Position numbers and translations under genes: made by a program
Part shown: piece after piece, positions 1 through 11,315 of the stretch
Layout of the letters: each line of letters opens with the position of its first letter
Numbering within the stretch: the first letter of the stretch is position 1
The notes under the pieces: model-generated
Seen by the model: the letters and a program-made list of their open reading frames with translations, nothing else
Told to the model about the DNA's origin: nothing
The model's database searches: none
Assembly (NCBI GenBank): GCA_014237365.1
Contig: JABZFQ010000054.1
Span: forward strand, 1-46,185
Source: Desulfobacteraceae bacterium
Lineage (GTDB): Bacteria; Desulfobacterota; Desulfobacteria; Desulfobacterales; ETH-SRB1
Direction: 5' to 3'
Length of the DNA stretch: 46,185 nucleotides

Positions 1-1268
1 ATTCGCCCTTTATATTCTCCTGGAGGAATAAGTATTCTTCCAACCCTGATTTCTGCCGGCAGCAATCTCCAGTGGCGAACATCTGCCTGCTCCGATGCCC
101 AGCTTGCAGCTTGACTTGCTGATTTGACTAACAATCCAAGCAGTTCGCCGCCCCGACGCTTTGCAGTCTTATAAGCCTGCCTTGCTGCCAGATATTTTGC
201 GGTAGCTCTGGCAATAGCTTTTGCCTTAATGCTGTTGATCCTGTTTTTTAAATTCATTACAGCAATGGAAGCTATATCTTCCATTAATTTTGTTTCAAAA
301 ATATATGAACAACTATTGCTCAAATTTTCCAGATAAATCTTGCTTTTAGAAATTCGATATCTTCTTTTCTTAAACTCAGGATAAGCGATCTTAGCCACAT
401 GATTATCAGGCATTGGAACTAAAAAAATTGTTTCAGCTTTTACAGGCCCAAATCCATTGTAGTGGATAAAAAATATCTCTGCCAGGCTTTTTTTCTCAAT
501 CGGGTTAATAAACAAAACGTTACTATATTTATTTTGAATATTCCTAAATTCTTCATGAAAATCCAATGATAGAGACAATGTAAGTAAATTCTCAATCAGA
601 AAAACCGGCGGAGATACTCCATAGTTTCTAATATAGTCATTTTTATATATATTCTCAGCCTTCCAATAGGAGATATATGCATCATTTATCTCTCCTTCTG
701 TTTCGTAAAGAACGCCCATTAAAAAACGGATAAATGCATCTTCTCTGTAAACATTTTTTTTGTCATCCTCATATTGTGAATTGAAGATATTTAATTTGTT
801 GTCAATCTTTCTGGCTTCTACAAGAGCATCTTCAAGAGAACCCAAGCCGACATAGTTCATAGCCATAAATAAATTCACCAATGCACTTTCAAAATCTTCA
901 CCTCTATATGGAATGGTATTGTCGTTAATTATAAAAGATGCGATATGTTTTGAAATAGACTTAGTGTATAGCTCATCCATAATGGACTCAGCTTTAGCCA
1001 GACTCTGATTGCTTTCTGAATAACGGCGGGCATAATGAGCGAGAATTCCTTCATCTAAATAATAAATAACAGCATTTAGCTTATCAAAAGCTTTGGTATT
1101 TTTCCTTGCCAGATACCAGGCGGAATCAAATTCCTGGTTAAGAAGGTATTCATCAACCTTGGCATAATACTTAAGACTGGGGGCGCATGAGAAAAGCAAA
1201 AACCCCGACAGGATAAGAGGGCATAGAATAATTATAATATTCTGTCTGATCTTAGGCAAAATTGCCAT
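1..1268 (-). CDS. TPR-like lipoprotein, COG3014-type (3' end outside window)
   Basis: This gene runs off the left edge, so it is missing from the ORF track. I translated the minus strand from an ATG at 1268. The product starts MAILPKIRQN and has a short hydrophobic segment ending LLFSCAP, a lipobox with the acylated Cys near residue 27. It is therefore probably an outer- or inner-membrane lipoprotein. The remainder is helical and soluble, with repeats such as EYLLNQEFDSAWYLAR that look TPR-like. The length and the position directly downstream of an LpoB-like lipoprotein (9 bp gap) match a COG3014-type lipoprotein that travels with LpoB in Gram-negative bacteria. The role is presumably in envelope or peptidoglycan synthesis, but this is inferred from the neighbour only. 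The C-terminus cannot be seen. Confidence 0.65.
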   Translation of the reverse strand, partial: MAILPKIRQNIIIILCPLILSGFLLFSCAPSLKYYAKVDEYLLNQEFDSAWYLARKNTKAFDKLNAVIYYLDEGILAHYARRYSESNQSLAKAESIMDELYTKSISKHIASFIINDNTIPYRGEDFESALVNLFMAMNYVGLGSLEDALVEARKIDNKLNIFNSQYEDDKKNVYREDAFIRFLMGVLYETEGEINDAYISYWKAENIYKNDYIRNYGVSPPVFLIENLLTLSLSLDFHEEFRNIQNKYSNVLFINPIEKKSLAEIFFIHYNGFGPVKAETIFLVPMPDNHVAKIAYPEFKKRRYRISKSKIYLENLSNSCSYIFETKLMEDIASIAVMNLKNRINSIKAKAIARATAKYLAARQAYKTAKRRGGELLGLLVKSASQAASWASEQADVRHWRLLPAEIRVGRILIPPGEYKGR

Positions 1269-1277
1269 TTTGAAAAG

Positions 1278-1889
1278 CTACCATGATAATCCTGGCTTCT
1301 TAATAAGCTTTTTAATCTTCTTTTCGCCGACCCAAACCTTAATGTTATTTGCCATGGCAATTAGCTCAAGATTGACCTGATAATACATTACCGCCTTCCC
1401 GCTGGCTTCATCCCTAATAGTGTTTATTACGCCAATCAACATGAAATCCGCCCCAACTTCCTCGCCAGGGCCCTTCATGGTATCTTCTGAAGCGTGTCTA
1501 GCCATATCAAGTCTTTCCTCACGAATCTGAGCTCGTTCACCTTTTGAAGCTACAAATTGAACTTGCCCTGAATTAATCAAAGCCCTTTCAAGATCTTTAA
1601 CAAAAGTCTGAATATTTATATGCTCATGGCTCCGGTTTTTTATAAAACCCACAATCAATGTAGGCATCCGGTGCTTTTTGCTTTTAAAGCTTTCTAAGAA
1701 TGGTTGCTTAAGACAATCCCTAATCATATCCTCAGCAACCAATCTGGAATCAGTATCATTCCAGCGGCCGCTTATATCAATAATTTTATCGACGTCTATT
1801 CTTTTTATCTTTGGGGTTGAAGCGCAACTCGTCAAAAAGGAAGCAATTCCTATAATCATCATCATTAAAATAATTCTATGATGCTTCAT
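1278..1889 (-). CDS. lpoB: LpoB-like penicillin-binding protein activator lipoprotein
   Basis: The ORF track starts at 1916, but the ATG at 1889 (MKHHRIIL) is preceded by GAGAGG about 7 nt upstream and opens directly into a signal peptide. The lipobox is FLTSCAS, so the mature protein begins at Cys and is membrane-anchored. The body fits the LpoB/YcfM family: an N-terminal DxxD-type stretch, the core LIVGFIKNRSHEHI and GADFMLIGVI strands, and about 200 residues in total. LpoB proteins contact class A penicillin-binding proteins and stimulate peptidoglycan polymerisation. The gene lies 9 bp upstream of the COG3014-like lipoprotein gene, so the two probably form one operon. Family assignment is by eye. 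A more general lipoprotein of the same fold is the alternative. Confidence 0.7.
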   Translation of the reverse strand: MKHHRIILMMMIIGIASFLTSCASTPKIKRIDVDKIIDISGRWNDTDSRLVAEDMIRDCLKQPFLESFKSKKHRMPTLIVGFIKNRSHEHINIQTFVKDLERALINSGQVQFVASKGERAQIREERLDMARHASEDTMKGPGEEVGADFMLIGVINTIRDEASGKAVMYYQVNLELIAMANNIKVWVGEKKIKKLIKKPGLSW

Positions 1890-1947
1890 TTTTTTCCTCT
1901 CGCCATTTCTTGACATAGCATATAAAAAGTGTTAGATATAAAAAAAT

Positions 1948-2021
1948 CGGGGCGTGGCGCAGTCTGGAAGCGCACTTGAATGGGGTTCAAGGGGTCGGAG
2001 GTTCAAATCCTCTCGCCCCGA
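1948..2021 (+). tRNA. tRNA-Pro (anticodon GGG)
   Basis: A complete cloverleaf can be folded. The 7-bp acceptor stem is CGGGGCG/CGCCCCG. The D stem is GCGC/GCGC. The anticodon stem is CTTGA/TCAAG with loop ATGGGGT, giving anticodon GGG at 1982-1984. The T arm is GGAGG-TTCAAAT-CCTCT, with one G-U pair at its base. The discriminator is A at 2021. The 3' CCA is not encoded, so it must be added after transcription. Decayed sequence begins right after its 3' end. Confidence 0.93.
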
Positions 2022-2030
2022 TCAAAAAAG

Positions 2031-2130
2031 TTCAATAAATTGCATTTCCGTTTCGATGGTGACCTTGCCCACACCTTCGATGGAGTCCCGTGCGTTGACG
2101 CACAGGTTGATCAGGAGCTGATCAATCTTA
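2031..2130 (-). pseudogene. Histidine-kinase HATPase N-box remnant
   Basis: Reading the minus strand from about 2130 gives KIDQLLINLCVNARDSIEG followed by VGKVTIETEMQFIE. The segment LLINLCVNARDSI is the N-box of a sensor histidine kinase GHKL ATPase domain. Only about 33 codons survive. The upstream side is cut exactly where a family-A inverted-repeat end begins (2131), and the downstream side stops ten bases from the tRNA. There is no start or stop in context, so this is a fossil fragment, not a gene. Confidence 0.6.
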
Positions 2131-2155
2131 GGGAAGTTATTTAGTCCACGTTCCT
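2131..2155. repeat. Solo terminal end of family-A inverted-repeat element
   Basis: The sequence GGGAAGTTATTTAGTCCACG followed by TTCCT matches the terminal repeat of the 183-bp element seen intact at 10456-10638 and 44818-45000, with one mismatch (A for C). The other half is missing. It separates the histidine-kinase scrap from the thymidylate synthase stop codon at 2160-2162. Confidence 0.75.
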
Positions 2156-2159
2156 TATA

Positions 2160-2843
2160 TCAATTTTTTGCGTTTTGTATAACTGTGGATTTCTGCATAG
2201 TTCTCAGCTTTGCCAGCTCCCAAATATAATCATAGAGATGAAGGCCCTTGCTGGCAGCTATTATTTCTCCATCTTTCACACCTATCTCCTGCGCCATATA
2301 CTCTTTTAACATCTGTATGGCTCCGAGATTAGCCGGAAAGCCTCCCCACAGATCCCACGATCTGAAGTAAACCATAAAATGAAGCTTTCCATAGCGGATT
2401 CGGGTATCAATGCCACGCAGGCAGGGAGGATCTTTTAGATATAAAGCCTCCTGATTACCCACTGTCATATATGCCTGGTTTGTGCCGTGGCCATCTTCTT
2501 TATACATACTGATTACTTCTGCTATCTGTGACTCAAGATACTGACCATAAGTATAATCTTCGGTAGGCTGTTTTTCAGAGGTCATAAGATAAGGAAGGTA
2601 CTCTTCTAAGTATCCATTGGCTACAGGGTTCGGAATTCCTAGAGATGGGGGTATGTCGGGAAGAAGCGGACGTATGCCGGGATGTTTTATGTGAATTGTT
2701 ATATAATCAAACTCAAGTCTCTCCTGTCCTTCATAACTGCCTCTGTCTATTTTATATCTGTGCCCACTATTTATAATGCTGTAAACGCACTGGTACCAGG
2801 CATCCGGTATGTCCCTGGCTTCTATTGATATTATATTCAACAT
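2160..2843 (-). CDS. thyA: Archaeal-type thymidylate synthase (ThyA superfamily)
   Basis: The 227-residue product matches the short thymidylate synthase family typical of methanogens and found in some Desulfobacterota, rather than the 264-residue bacterial ThyA. Two signatures are visible: the nucleophile region PPCLRGIDTRI near residues 136-146 (catalytic Cys), and RSWDLWGGFPANLGA near 160-175, where the Trp-Gly-Gly-Phe-Pro-Asn stretch lines the dUMP site. The late KGLHLYDYIWEL also fits. The enzyme converts dUMP to dTMP with a methylene-folate or methylene-pterin donor, supplying DNA precursors. The gene ends five bases from a family-A element end, so the native terminator may have been lost. 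The start at 2843 (MLNIISIEARD) is the only reasonable one. A nucleotide hydroxymethylase of the same fold is a less likely alternative. Confidence 0.8.
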   Translation of the reverse strand: MLNIISIEARDIPDAWYQCVYSIINSGHRYKIDRGSYEGQERLEFDYITIHIKHPGIRPLLPDIPPSLGIPNPVANGYLEEYLPYLMTSEKQPTEDYTYGQYLESQIAEVISMYKEDGHGTNQAYMTVGNQEALYLKDPPCLRGIDTRIRYGKLHFMVYFRSWDLWGGFPANLGAIQMLKEYMAQEIGVKDGEIIAASKGLHLYDYIWELAKLRTMQKSTVIQNAKN

Positions 2844-2900
2844 ATTATATTACAGCTATCGTTAAATGGTTGTTATTTATGGATATAGCTTAATTGTTAA

Positions 2901-2960
2901 AAAATTAGTCAATTGATGTATCTTAGGAACGGGGACGAAATAAAACCCATTTGACTATTT
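2901..2960 (-). terminator. Candidate gyrB terminator carrying a degenerate element end in its loop
   Basis: Downstream of gyrB (minus strand) the arms TAGTCAA (from 2951-2957) and TTGACTA (from 2906-2912) can pair and are followed by a run of T. This resembles an intrinsic terminator with an unusually long loop. The loop contains AGGAACGGGGACGAAATAA (from 2925), a mutated family-A end. The element may have inserted in the loop. The stem is short, so confidence is modest. Confidence 0.35.
2925..2944. repeat. Degenerate solo end of family-A element
   Basis: AGGAACGGGGACGAAATAAA differs from the family-A end AGGAACGTGGACGAAATAAC by a G for T at the eighth base and by its last base. No partner arm lies within 300 bp. 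It sits 41 bp beyond the gyrB stop codon. Confidence 0.55.
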
Positions 2961-2985
2961 TTCAATCAACTCTTTAACTATATTA

Positions 2986-6539
<3,554 letters not shown>

Positions 6540-7000
6540 ATCTATTCCTTAATAAATAAACTATTAATATTAATAAGTAGTATTGTTTATAAGTCTAATA
6601 ACTTTTTAATTATTTAATTTTATTGATAAAATTATTATTATTTATTATCAAAAAATATAAATAATATTGTTTGATAATAATAGAAATATAAACATCATAT
6701 TTTATCTTGTTCATAAAAAACAAATTTTTGACAAATTATTATATCATTTTCAACAATTTTTTAATTGTATAGGAAATTATAAAATAGAATTCCCTTTAAA
6801 GTGAGTGAATATAAACGTTCATGCTGTTATTTTAATCCGCCTAAAGGGCGTTTTGTTCTTCCACAGGCAAACAAGCAGCCGTGCATCATCGGCCAAAAAA
6901 TCGGGCTCCGTGTTGTTATATTTTTTCATTTTATATATAAAAATATATACTGTTTACAGAGTAGTTACAAGAAATTTTTAAAAATAAACTTTTTAAGGAA
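6540..7000. other. AT-rich divergent intergenic region (dnaN / endoQ-uvrD)
   Basis: About 460 bp lie between the divergent dnaN and EndoQ-UvrD genes. Bases 6541-6790 are almost pure A/T and probably hold both promoters. I looked for DnaA boxes (TTATCCACA-like) because a dnaN-gyrB unit often sits near the origin. I found no convincing cluster, so I do not call an origin. The track ORF at 6801-7043 runs into a family-A element end and has no family resemblance, so I do not call it. A weak hairpin (CGCCTAAAGGGCG then TTTT) is near 6839. Confidence 0.5.
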
Positions 7001-7027
7001 TGGGGAAGTTATTTCGTCCACGTTCCT
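7001..7027. repeat. Deleted family-A element end adjoining an RBS
   Basis: TGGGGAAGTTATTTCGTCCA plus CGTTCCT is a perfect family-A right end. It is directly preceded by AAGGAA, which resembles the outer tip of the other end. This suggests an internally deleted copy. It finishes at 7027. AAGGA at 7027-7031 is the likely ribosome-binding site of the following gene, so element and translation signal adjoin. Confidence 0.75.
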
Positions 7028-7039
7028 AAGGATTCATTT

Positions 7040-10000
7040 ATGAAATTTATTGCAGATATTCATGTTCATTCTAAATTTGCAAGAGCAACAGCAAAAAATA
7101 TGGATCTTGAGAATCTATATATTTCAGCTCAACTTAAAGGAATAACAATTGTCGGAACTGGTGATTTTACACATAACGGATGGTTTTCGGAAATAAAAGA
7201 GAAATTGCAACCGGCTGAGGAAGGACTTTTTAAACTAAAAGATGAGTTATCTCAAAAATGCGATGAAAAAGTTCCATTATCATGCCGCAATAAAGTCCGC
7301 TTTCTTTTAACTTCAGAAATCAGCAATATATATAAGAAAAATAATAAAACTCGAAAAAATCATAATCTTGTATTTATGCCTGATCTTGATTCCGTATATA
7401 GCCTGAATTTAAAGTTAGATAAAATTGGTAATATAAAATCAGACGGAAGGCCCATTCTTGGTTTAGATGCCAGGGATCTTCTGGAGATAGTTCTAGAAAC
7501 ATCAGAATCAGCACTCTTTATACCCGCTCACATATGGACCCCCTGGTTTTCGCTTTTTGGTTCAAAATCAGGTTTTGATTCCATTGAAGAGTGTTTTGAA
7601 GATCTTTCTAATTATATTTATGCTGTAGAAACGGGTCTTTCTTCAGATCCATTGATGAACTGGAGGGTTTCAGGTCTGGACGGTCTTACGCTTGTATCAA
7701 ATTCTGATGCTCATTCCCCTTTTAATCTCGGCAGGGAAGCGAATATTTTTAGTACAAGCCTTTCTTATCCAAATGTTATATCGGCAATAAAATCAGGTAA
7801 TCCAGGAGAATTTTTAGGAACTTTCGAGTTTTATCCTGAGGAGGGAAAATACCATCTTGATGGACACAGAAAATGCAAGGTTTGTTTAAAGCCAAACCAG
7901 AGTATAGCAAATAATGGTTTGTGTAATGTATGTGGAAAACCCCTGACTCTCGGCGTGTTATACAGAATTGAAGAGTTGGCGGACCGACCCGAAGGTTTAA
8001 AACCGGAAAAATCACATCCATATTATAATATTATTCCTCTCGCAGAAATATTATCAGAAATTTTAAATGTAGGACCAAAATCTAAAAAAGTTCAGCGAAA
8101 TTATATGGCTGCGCTCGAATCCCTAGGGCCGGAATTCGAAATACTTCATAATCTTTCTATAAATAATATTGAAAAAGCCGGTATCCCTTTACTTGGAGAG
8201 GCAATTAATCGTATGCGCAAAAAAAAGGTTACTATTTTTCCAGGTTATGATGGAGAATATGGAAAGGTAAAAATTTTCATACAGGGCGAGAAGGAAAAAC
8301 TTTTAGGACAAAAACAACTGTTTATTATTCCTGAAGAGACAACTTCCCTTGTTGCAGACACTTTGGTTAAATCCTTAACGCATCAAAAAACTTGTAAAAT
8401 TCCAAAAAAACAGACACCCCGGTTTTCCAAAGAACCAATTAAAACAAAAGATAATACACCAGGAAAAATATTTAATCCACTTAATAAAGACCAGCTCAAA
8501 GCAGTTAAGCATAAAACCGGCCCTTTGTTGATTGTGGCCGGCCCGGGCACAGGTAAAACACTTACACTCACACACAGAATCGCTTATATTATCACAGAAA
8601 GAAAGGTTTCGACAGATAATATACTTGCTGTAACATTTACAAACAAAGCAGCTCGTGAAATGAGGGACAGGCTTTTATTATTAATGGATAAAACAAAAAA
8701 TCTGCCTGAAGTTACTACATTTCATTCTTTTTGTTTTAAAATTTTAAAAGATCTGAATAATGATAAAAATTATACGATAATAGATGATTATGATCGAAAG
8801 GAATTAATAATAGAGGCAATAAACCAGGCTGAAATTAAAGGAGTTAAAGTTTCAAGAAAACCCCTGGCCCTGTTAAAGATGATTGTTTTTGCTAAACAAA
8901 ACATACTTTCTCCGCAAGACAATTTAAAAGAAATAAATGAATCGGAAAGAGAAGAACTTTCTGTTATTTATAAGGAATATCAAAGTATTTTATCAACTGA
9001 GGAGCTTTACGATTATGAAGATTTGATTTTTAATATAGTAAGGCTGTTAGAATCAGAAATGGATTTTTGTAAAAAATATCAAGATAAATACAAATATATA
9101 TTTGTTGACGAATATCAGGATTTAAACCAGGGACAATATAGAATTATAAAAGCCCTTACAAAGCCTGACAGCAATATATGTGTTATCGGTGATCCAGACC
9201 AGTCAATATATGGATTCAGGGGTTCAGATATTCGTTATTTTAAGAGCTTTCTTAGAGACTACCCCGAAGCTGAGGCTATAAATCTAAATCAAAACTATCG
9301 ATCAACCGAAACCATACTTGAAGCATCATACCAGACCATAAAAAACCATAGAGATTACAATGCATTGGATTCTGCTTCACGTGTTTATTCCGATATTAAA
9401 GGGTCAAAAAAAATAAATATTATTGAGCTTGTTTCTGAAAAAGCTGAGGCCGTAGCTATTGGTAAGATAATCGAAAAAATGGTAGGAGGAATTGGATTTC
9501 ATTCTATTGACTACGGAAGCGTTGATAGTTCTTGTACAAAAAAACAAATGGGTTTTTCTGATTTTGCAGTGTTATTTAGATCCTGGATTCAAAGCAAGAT
9601 CATTGCAGATGTTTTTGATAAGGCCAATATTCCATATCAGATAATAAGTAGAGAAAATGCTTTTAATTCAAAGGGTGTTTCAGAGCTGTTATCTTTTTTA
9701 AAAATAATTGATGGGAGAGGTTCTTATATTGATTTTGAAAGAATTATATATTTAACAAAATCAGGTATCGGTAAAAAAACCTTAGAAACATTCAAAACAT
9801 GGTGTTATAAAAACAAATTTTCGCTTAAAGAAGCTATTTTAAAAGCTTGTCGTTTTCCTGTTGATGGTATGAGCAGGTCAAGCCAGCAGAAGCTTTATGA
9901 TTTTATTACTGATATCTTAAAAATAAAAGAAAAGATTAAAGATTTGATCCTTGAGGAAAAACTTTTGTATTTATCTGAAAAAACAAAAATCAAAGATATA

Positions 10001-10456
10001 ATTACAGAACAAGCCTTAAACGATATAATTGTTATGACACGCAATCCGGATGTAAAATCCAGAGACCTTCTTTCATCAGTAGCTCTTCATACAGATACGG
10101 ATATTTATTCCTCCCGGGCAGAAAAAGTCTCACTAATGACCATGCATACAGCCAAAGGTCTTGAGTTTCCGGTGGTTTTTATTTCCGGCTGCGAAGACGG
10201 ATTTATACCTATGAGAAAATACGGAGATGAAGAACCGGACATTGACGAAGAAAGAAGGTTGTTTTATGTAGCAATGACTCGTGCAAGAGAAAAACTTTAC
10301 TTTACATATGCAAAAAAACGCAGAGTTTATGGAAAGATGATTGCAAGAGAGATTTCTCCGTTTATAAACGATATAGAAATGAGTTTAATAAAACATGAAG
10401 AGAGCCATTTTAAAAAAACAAAAAAGAAAACCGGTGTTCAGTTAAAATTATTTTAA
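7040..10456 (+). CDS. Endonuclease Q - UvrD/PcrA helicase fusion
   Basis: This 1138-residue protein joins two modules. Residues 1 to about 430 match endonuclease Q (TIGR00375-like): PHP metal motif DIHVHSKFARAT at the start, VGTGDFTHNGWF, SNSDAHSPFNLGREAN, and a CxxC...CxxC zinc pair near 279 and 295 followed by GVLYRIEELADR. EndoQ nicks DNA 5' of deaminated bases and abasic sites. From about 480 onward comes a complete superfamily-1 helicase: Walker A GPGTGKT near 504, FTNKAAREMRDRL, Walker B FVDEYQDLN near 689, GDPDQSIYGFRGSD, NYRSTETIL, MTMHTAKGLEF and FYVAMTRAREKLYF. Nick and unwinding are thus in one polypeptide. The start at 7040 follows AAGGATTCATTT. The stop codon lies where a family-A element begins. 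Fusion is read directly; the repair role is inferred. Confidence 0.9.
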   Translation: MKFIADIHVHSKFARATAKNMDLENLYISAQLKGITIVGTGDFTHNGWFSEIKEKLQPAEEGLFKLKDELSQKCDEKVPLSCRNKVRFLLTSEISNIYKKNNKTRKNHNLVFMPDLDSVYSLNLKLDKIGNIKSDGRPILGLDARDLLEIVLETSESALFIPAHIWTPWFSLFGSKSGFDSIEECFEDLSNYIYAVETGLSSDPLMNWRVSGLDGLTLVSNSDAHSPFNLGREANIFSTSLSYPNVISAIKSGNPGEFLGTFEFYPEEGKYHLDGHRKCKVCLKPNQSIANNGLCNVCGKPLTLGVLYRIEELADRPEGLKPEKSHPYYNIIPLAEILSEILNVGPKSKKVQRNYMAALESLGPEFEILHNLSINNIEKAGIPLLGEAINRMRKKKVTIFPGYDGEYGKVKIFIQGEKEKLLGQKQLFIIPEETTSLVADTLVKSLTHQKTCKIPKKQTPRFSKEPIKTKDNTPGKIFNPLNKDQLKAVKHKTGPLLIVAGPGTGKTLTLTHRIAYIITERKVSTDNILAVTFTNKAAREMRDRLLLLMDKTKNLPEVTTFHSFCFKILKDLNNDKNYTIIDDYDRKELIIEAINQAEIKGVKVSRKPLALLKMIVFAKQNILSPQDNLKEINESEREELSVIYKEYQSILSTEELYDYEDLIFNIVRLLESEMDFCKKYQDKYKYIFVDEYQDLNQGQYRIIKALTKPDSNICVIGDPDQSIYGFRGSDIRYFKSFLRDYPEAEAINLNQNYRSTETILEASYQTIKNHRDYNALDSASRVYSDIKGSKKINIIELVSEKAEAVAIGKIIEKMVGGIGFHSIDYGSVDSSCTKKQMGFSDFAVLFRSWIQSKIIADVFDKANIPYQIISRENAFNSKGVSELLSFLKIIDGRGSYIDFERIIYLTKSGIGKKTLETFKTWCYKNKFSLKEAILKACRFPVDGMSRSSQQKLYDFITDILKIKEKIKDLILEEKLLYLSEKTKIKDIITEQALNDIIVMTRNPDVKSRDLLSSVALHTDTDIYSSRAEKVSLMTMHTAKGLEFPVVFISGCEDGFIPMRKYGDEEPDIDEERRLFYVAMTRAREKLYFTYAKKRRVYGKMIAREISPFINDIEMSLIKHEESHFKKTKKKTGVQLKLF

Positions 10457-10638
10457 GGAACGTGGACGAATTAACTTCCCCAAGTAGGCGCACAGATTTG
10501 GGTCGAATTTATTTGATCTCAGATCACAAAAGTTGATGGAATAGCTTACCTATTTCAATATTTTTGGGATTTGAGATCAGACAAAGGCGATCTGAAGCTG
10601 TGATGCATAGTTGGGGAAGTTATTTCGTCCACGTTCCT
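10456..10638 (-). mobile_element. Family-A MITE-like element, full copy (183 bp)
   Basis: Inverted ends AGGAACGTGGACGAATTAAC... and ...TTATTTCGTCCACGTTCCT bound 183 bp with no coding capacity. Inside, a second imperfect palindrome pairs GATCTCAGATCACAAAAGTT with a GATTTGAGATC arm, so the transcript would fold as nested hairpins. It is in the opposite orientation to the copy at 44818-45000, which has the same length. The last base of the upstream stop codon TAA is the first base of the element. Confidence 0.88.
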
Positions 10639-10683
10639 AATCGTAAAGGTTCACCACAAAACGACACGGAGTTTCACTGAAAG

Positions 10684-10902
10684 ATGAAAATTGCTGACGA
10701 AACAACAGCTAAAGAAGCTATAGATATCTGGCGCAATAAAAACCCCAAAGAACAATTACGTTACATTCTACTATCCATTGAAACCCTGGAACTAAACCAG
10801 ATGCATTATGAAAATAGAGGTAACGAGAAAGGAGTTATAAGATCTGAAAACGCAATAGATATACTGATCCGGAGAAGAAAAGAAATAGAGGCCGAGTTAT
10901 AG
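10684..10902 (+). CDS. Small hypothetical protein (72 aa)
   Basis: A 72-residue, charged, mostly helical ORF (MKIADETTAKEAIDIW...) sits between two family-A elements. It has no recognised domain, signal peptide or membrane segment. The upstream GAAAG is a weak ribosome-binding site. The bases before it (TTCACCACAAAACGACACGG) resemble a common dispersed intergenic repeat. The composition looks like genuine protein (balanced charges, few low-complexity runs), so it may be real or the remaining part of a longer gene. Function unknown. Confidence 0.35.
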   Translation: MKIADETTAKEAIDIWRNKNPKEQLRYILLSIETLELNQMHYENRGNEKGVIRSENAIDILIRRRKEIEAEL

Positions 10903-10947
10903 CTCGCCCGAATGGCGTCAGGTCAGTAGCGCATAATGACATTGGTA

Positions 10948-11017
10948 AGGAACGTGGACGAAATAACTTCCCCAAATCTGTGCGCCTACTTGGGGAAGTT
11001 ATTTCGTCCACGTTCCT
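10948..11017. mobile_element. Family-A short derivative (70 bp, near-perfect hairpin)
   Basis: Both terminal arms are present but the centre is reduced to AAATCTGTGCGCCTAC, which is one side of the full element's interior. This copy therefore arose by internal deletion. It is flanked on both sides by TA (10946-10947 and 11018-11019), the only copy with a clean candidate target duplication. Confidence 0.88.
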
Positions 11018-11018
11018 T

Positions 11019-11315
11019 AATATCTCAAATAAAGTCATAAGGCGATAGTGTCCCTTTAATCACTCCAGCAGGAATGGAGGGATTTGTTGAGAAAACAAGG
11101 AAGGAGCTTGCCATACGGACTAAAGGAAGAAAGCTGCTTGAGTAGCTTGAAGGCATTTCAACCTCAAGAGTCAGCGGCTTGCTATAATAGCATTTCCGGT
11201 ATCAAAAACAGCGATATTGGGGCTAAAAACGGCTATTTCTGGAATATTAATCTAAATATTTCAAGATGATAGCGTGGCCCGACCCTAACTTACCCGACCC
11301 TAACTTCATTCTTCC
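11019..11315. other. Gene-free spacer with possible transposase tail and a direct repeat
   Basis: Around 11073-11132 the plus strand encodes MEGFVEKTRKELAIRTKGRK then LLE and a stop. This resembles the tail of an IS200-like or RAYT transposase, but the match is short. Near 11278-11309 CCCGACCCTAACTTA occurs twice in direct succession. The track ORF at 11084-11269 is in a different frame and looks random. No intact gene is seen. Confidence 0.3.

Noticed and set aside
6540-6800. Possible chromosomal origin beside dnaN-gyrB
   Set aside because: The region is very AT-rich, but I found no cluster of TTATCCACA-like DnaA boxes and no dnaA gene, so calling it an origin is not supported.
6801-7043. 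80-residue ORF before EndoQ-UvrD
   Set aside because: Ends inside the family-A element end, has no domain-like pattern, and overlaps the next start; a chance ORF.
10456-10638. Family-A element as a structured non-coding RNA
   Set aside because: The nested hairpins could look like an RNA gene, but the inverted ends, deletion derivatives and insertion at gene edges fit a mobile element better.
10948-11017. Short family-A copy as a rho-independent terminator
   Set aside because: No T-run follows either side, and the sequence is a deletion product of the longer element.
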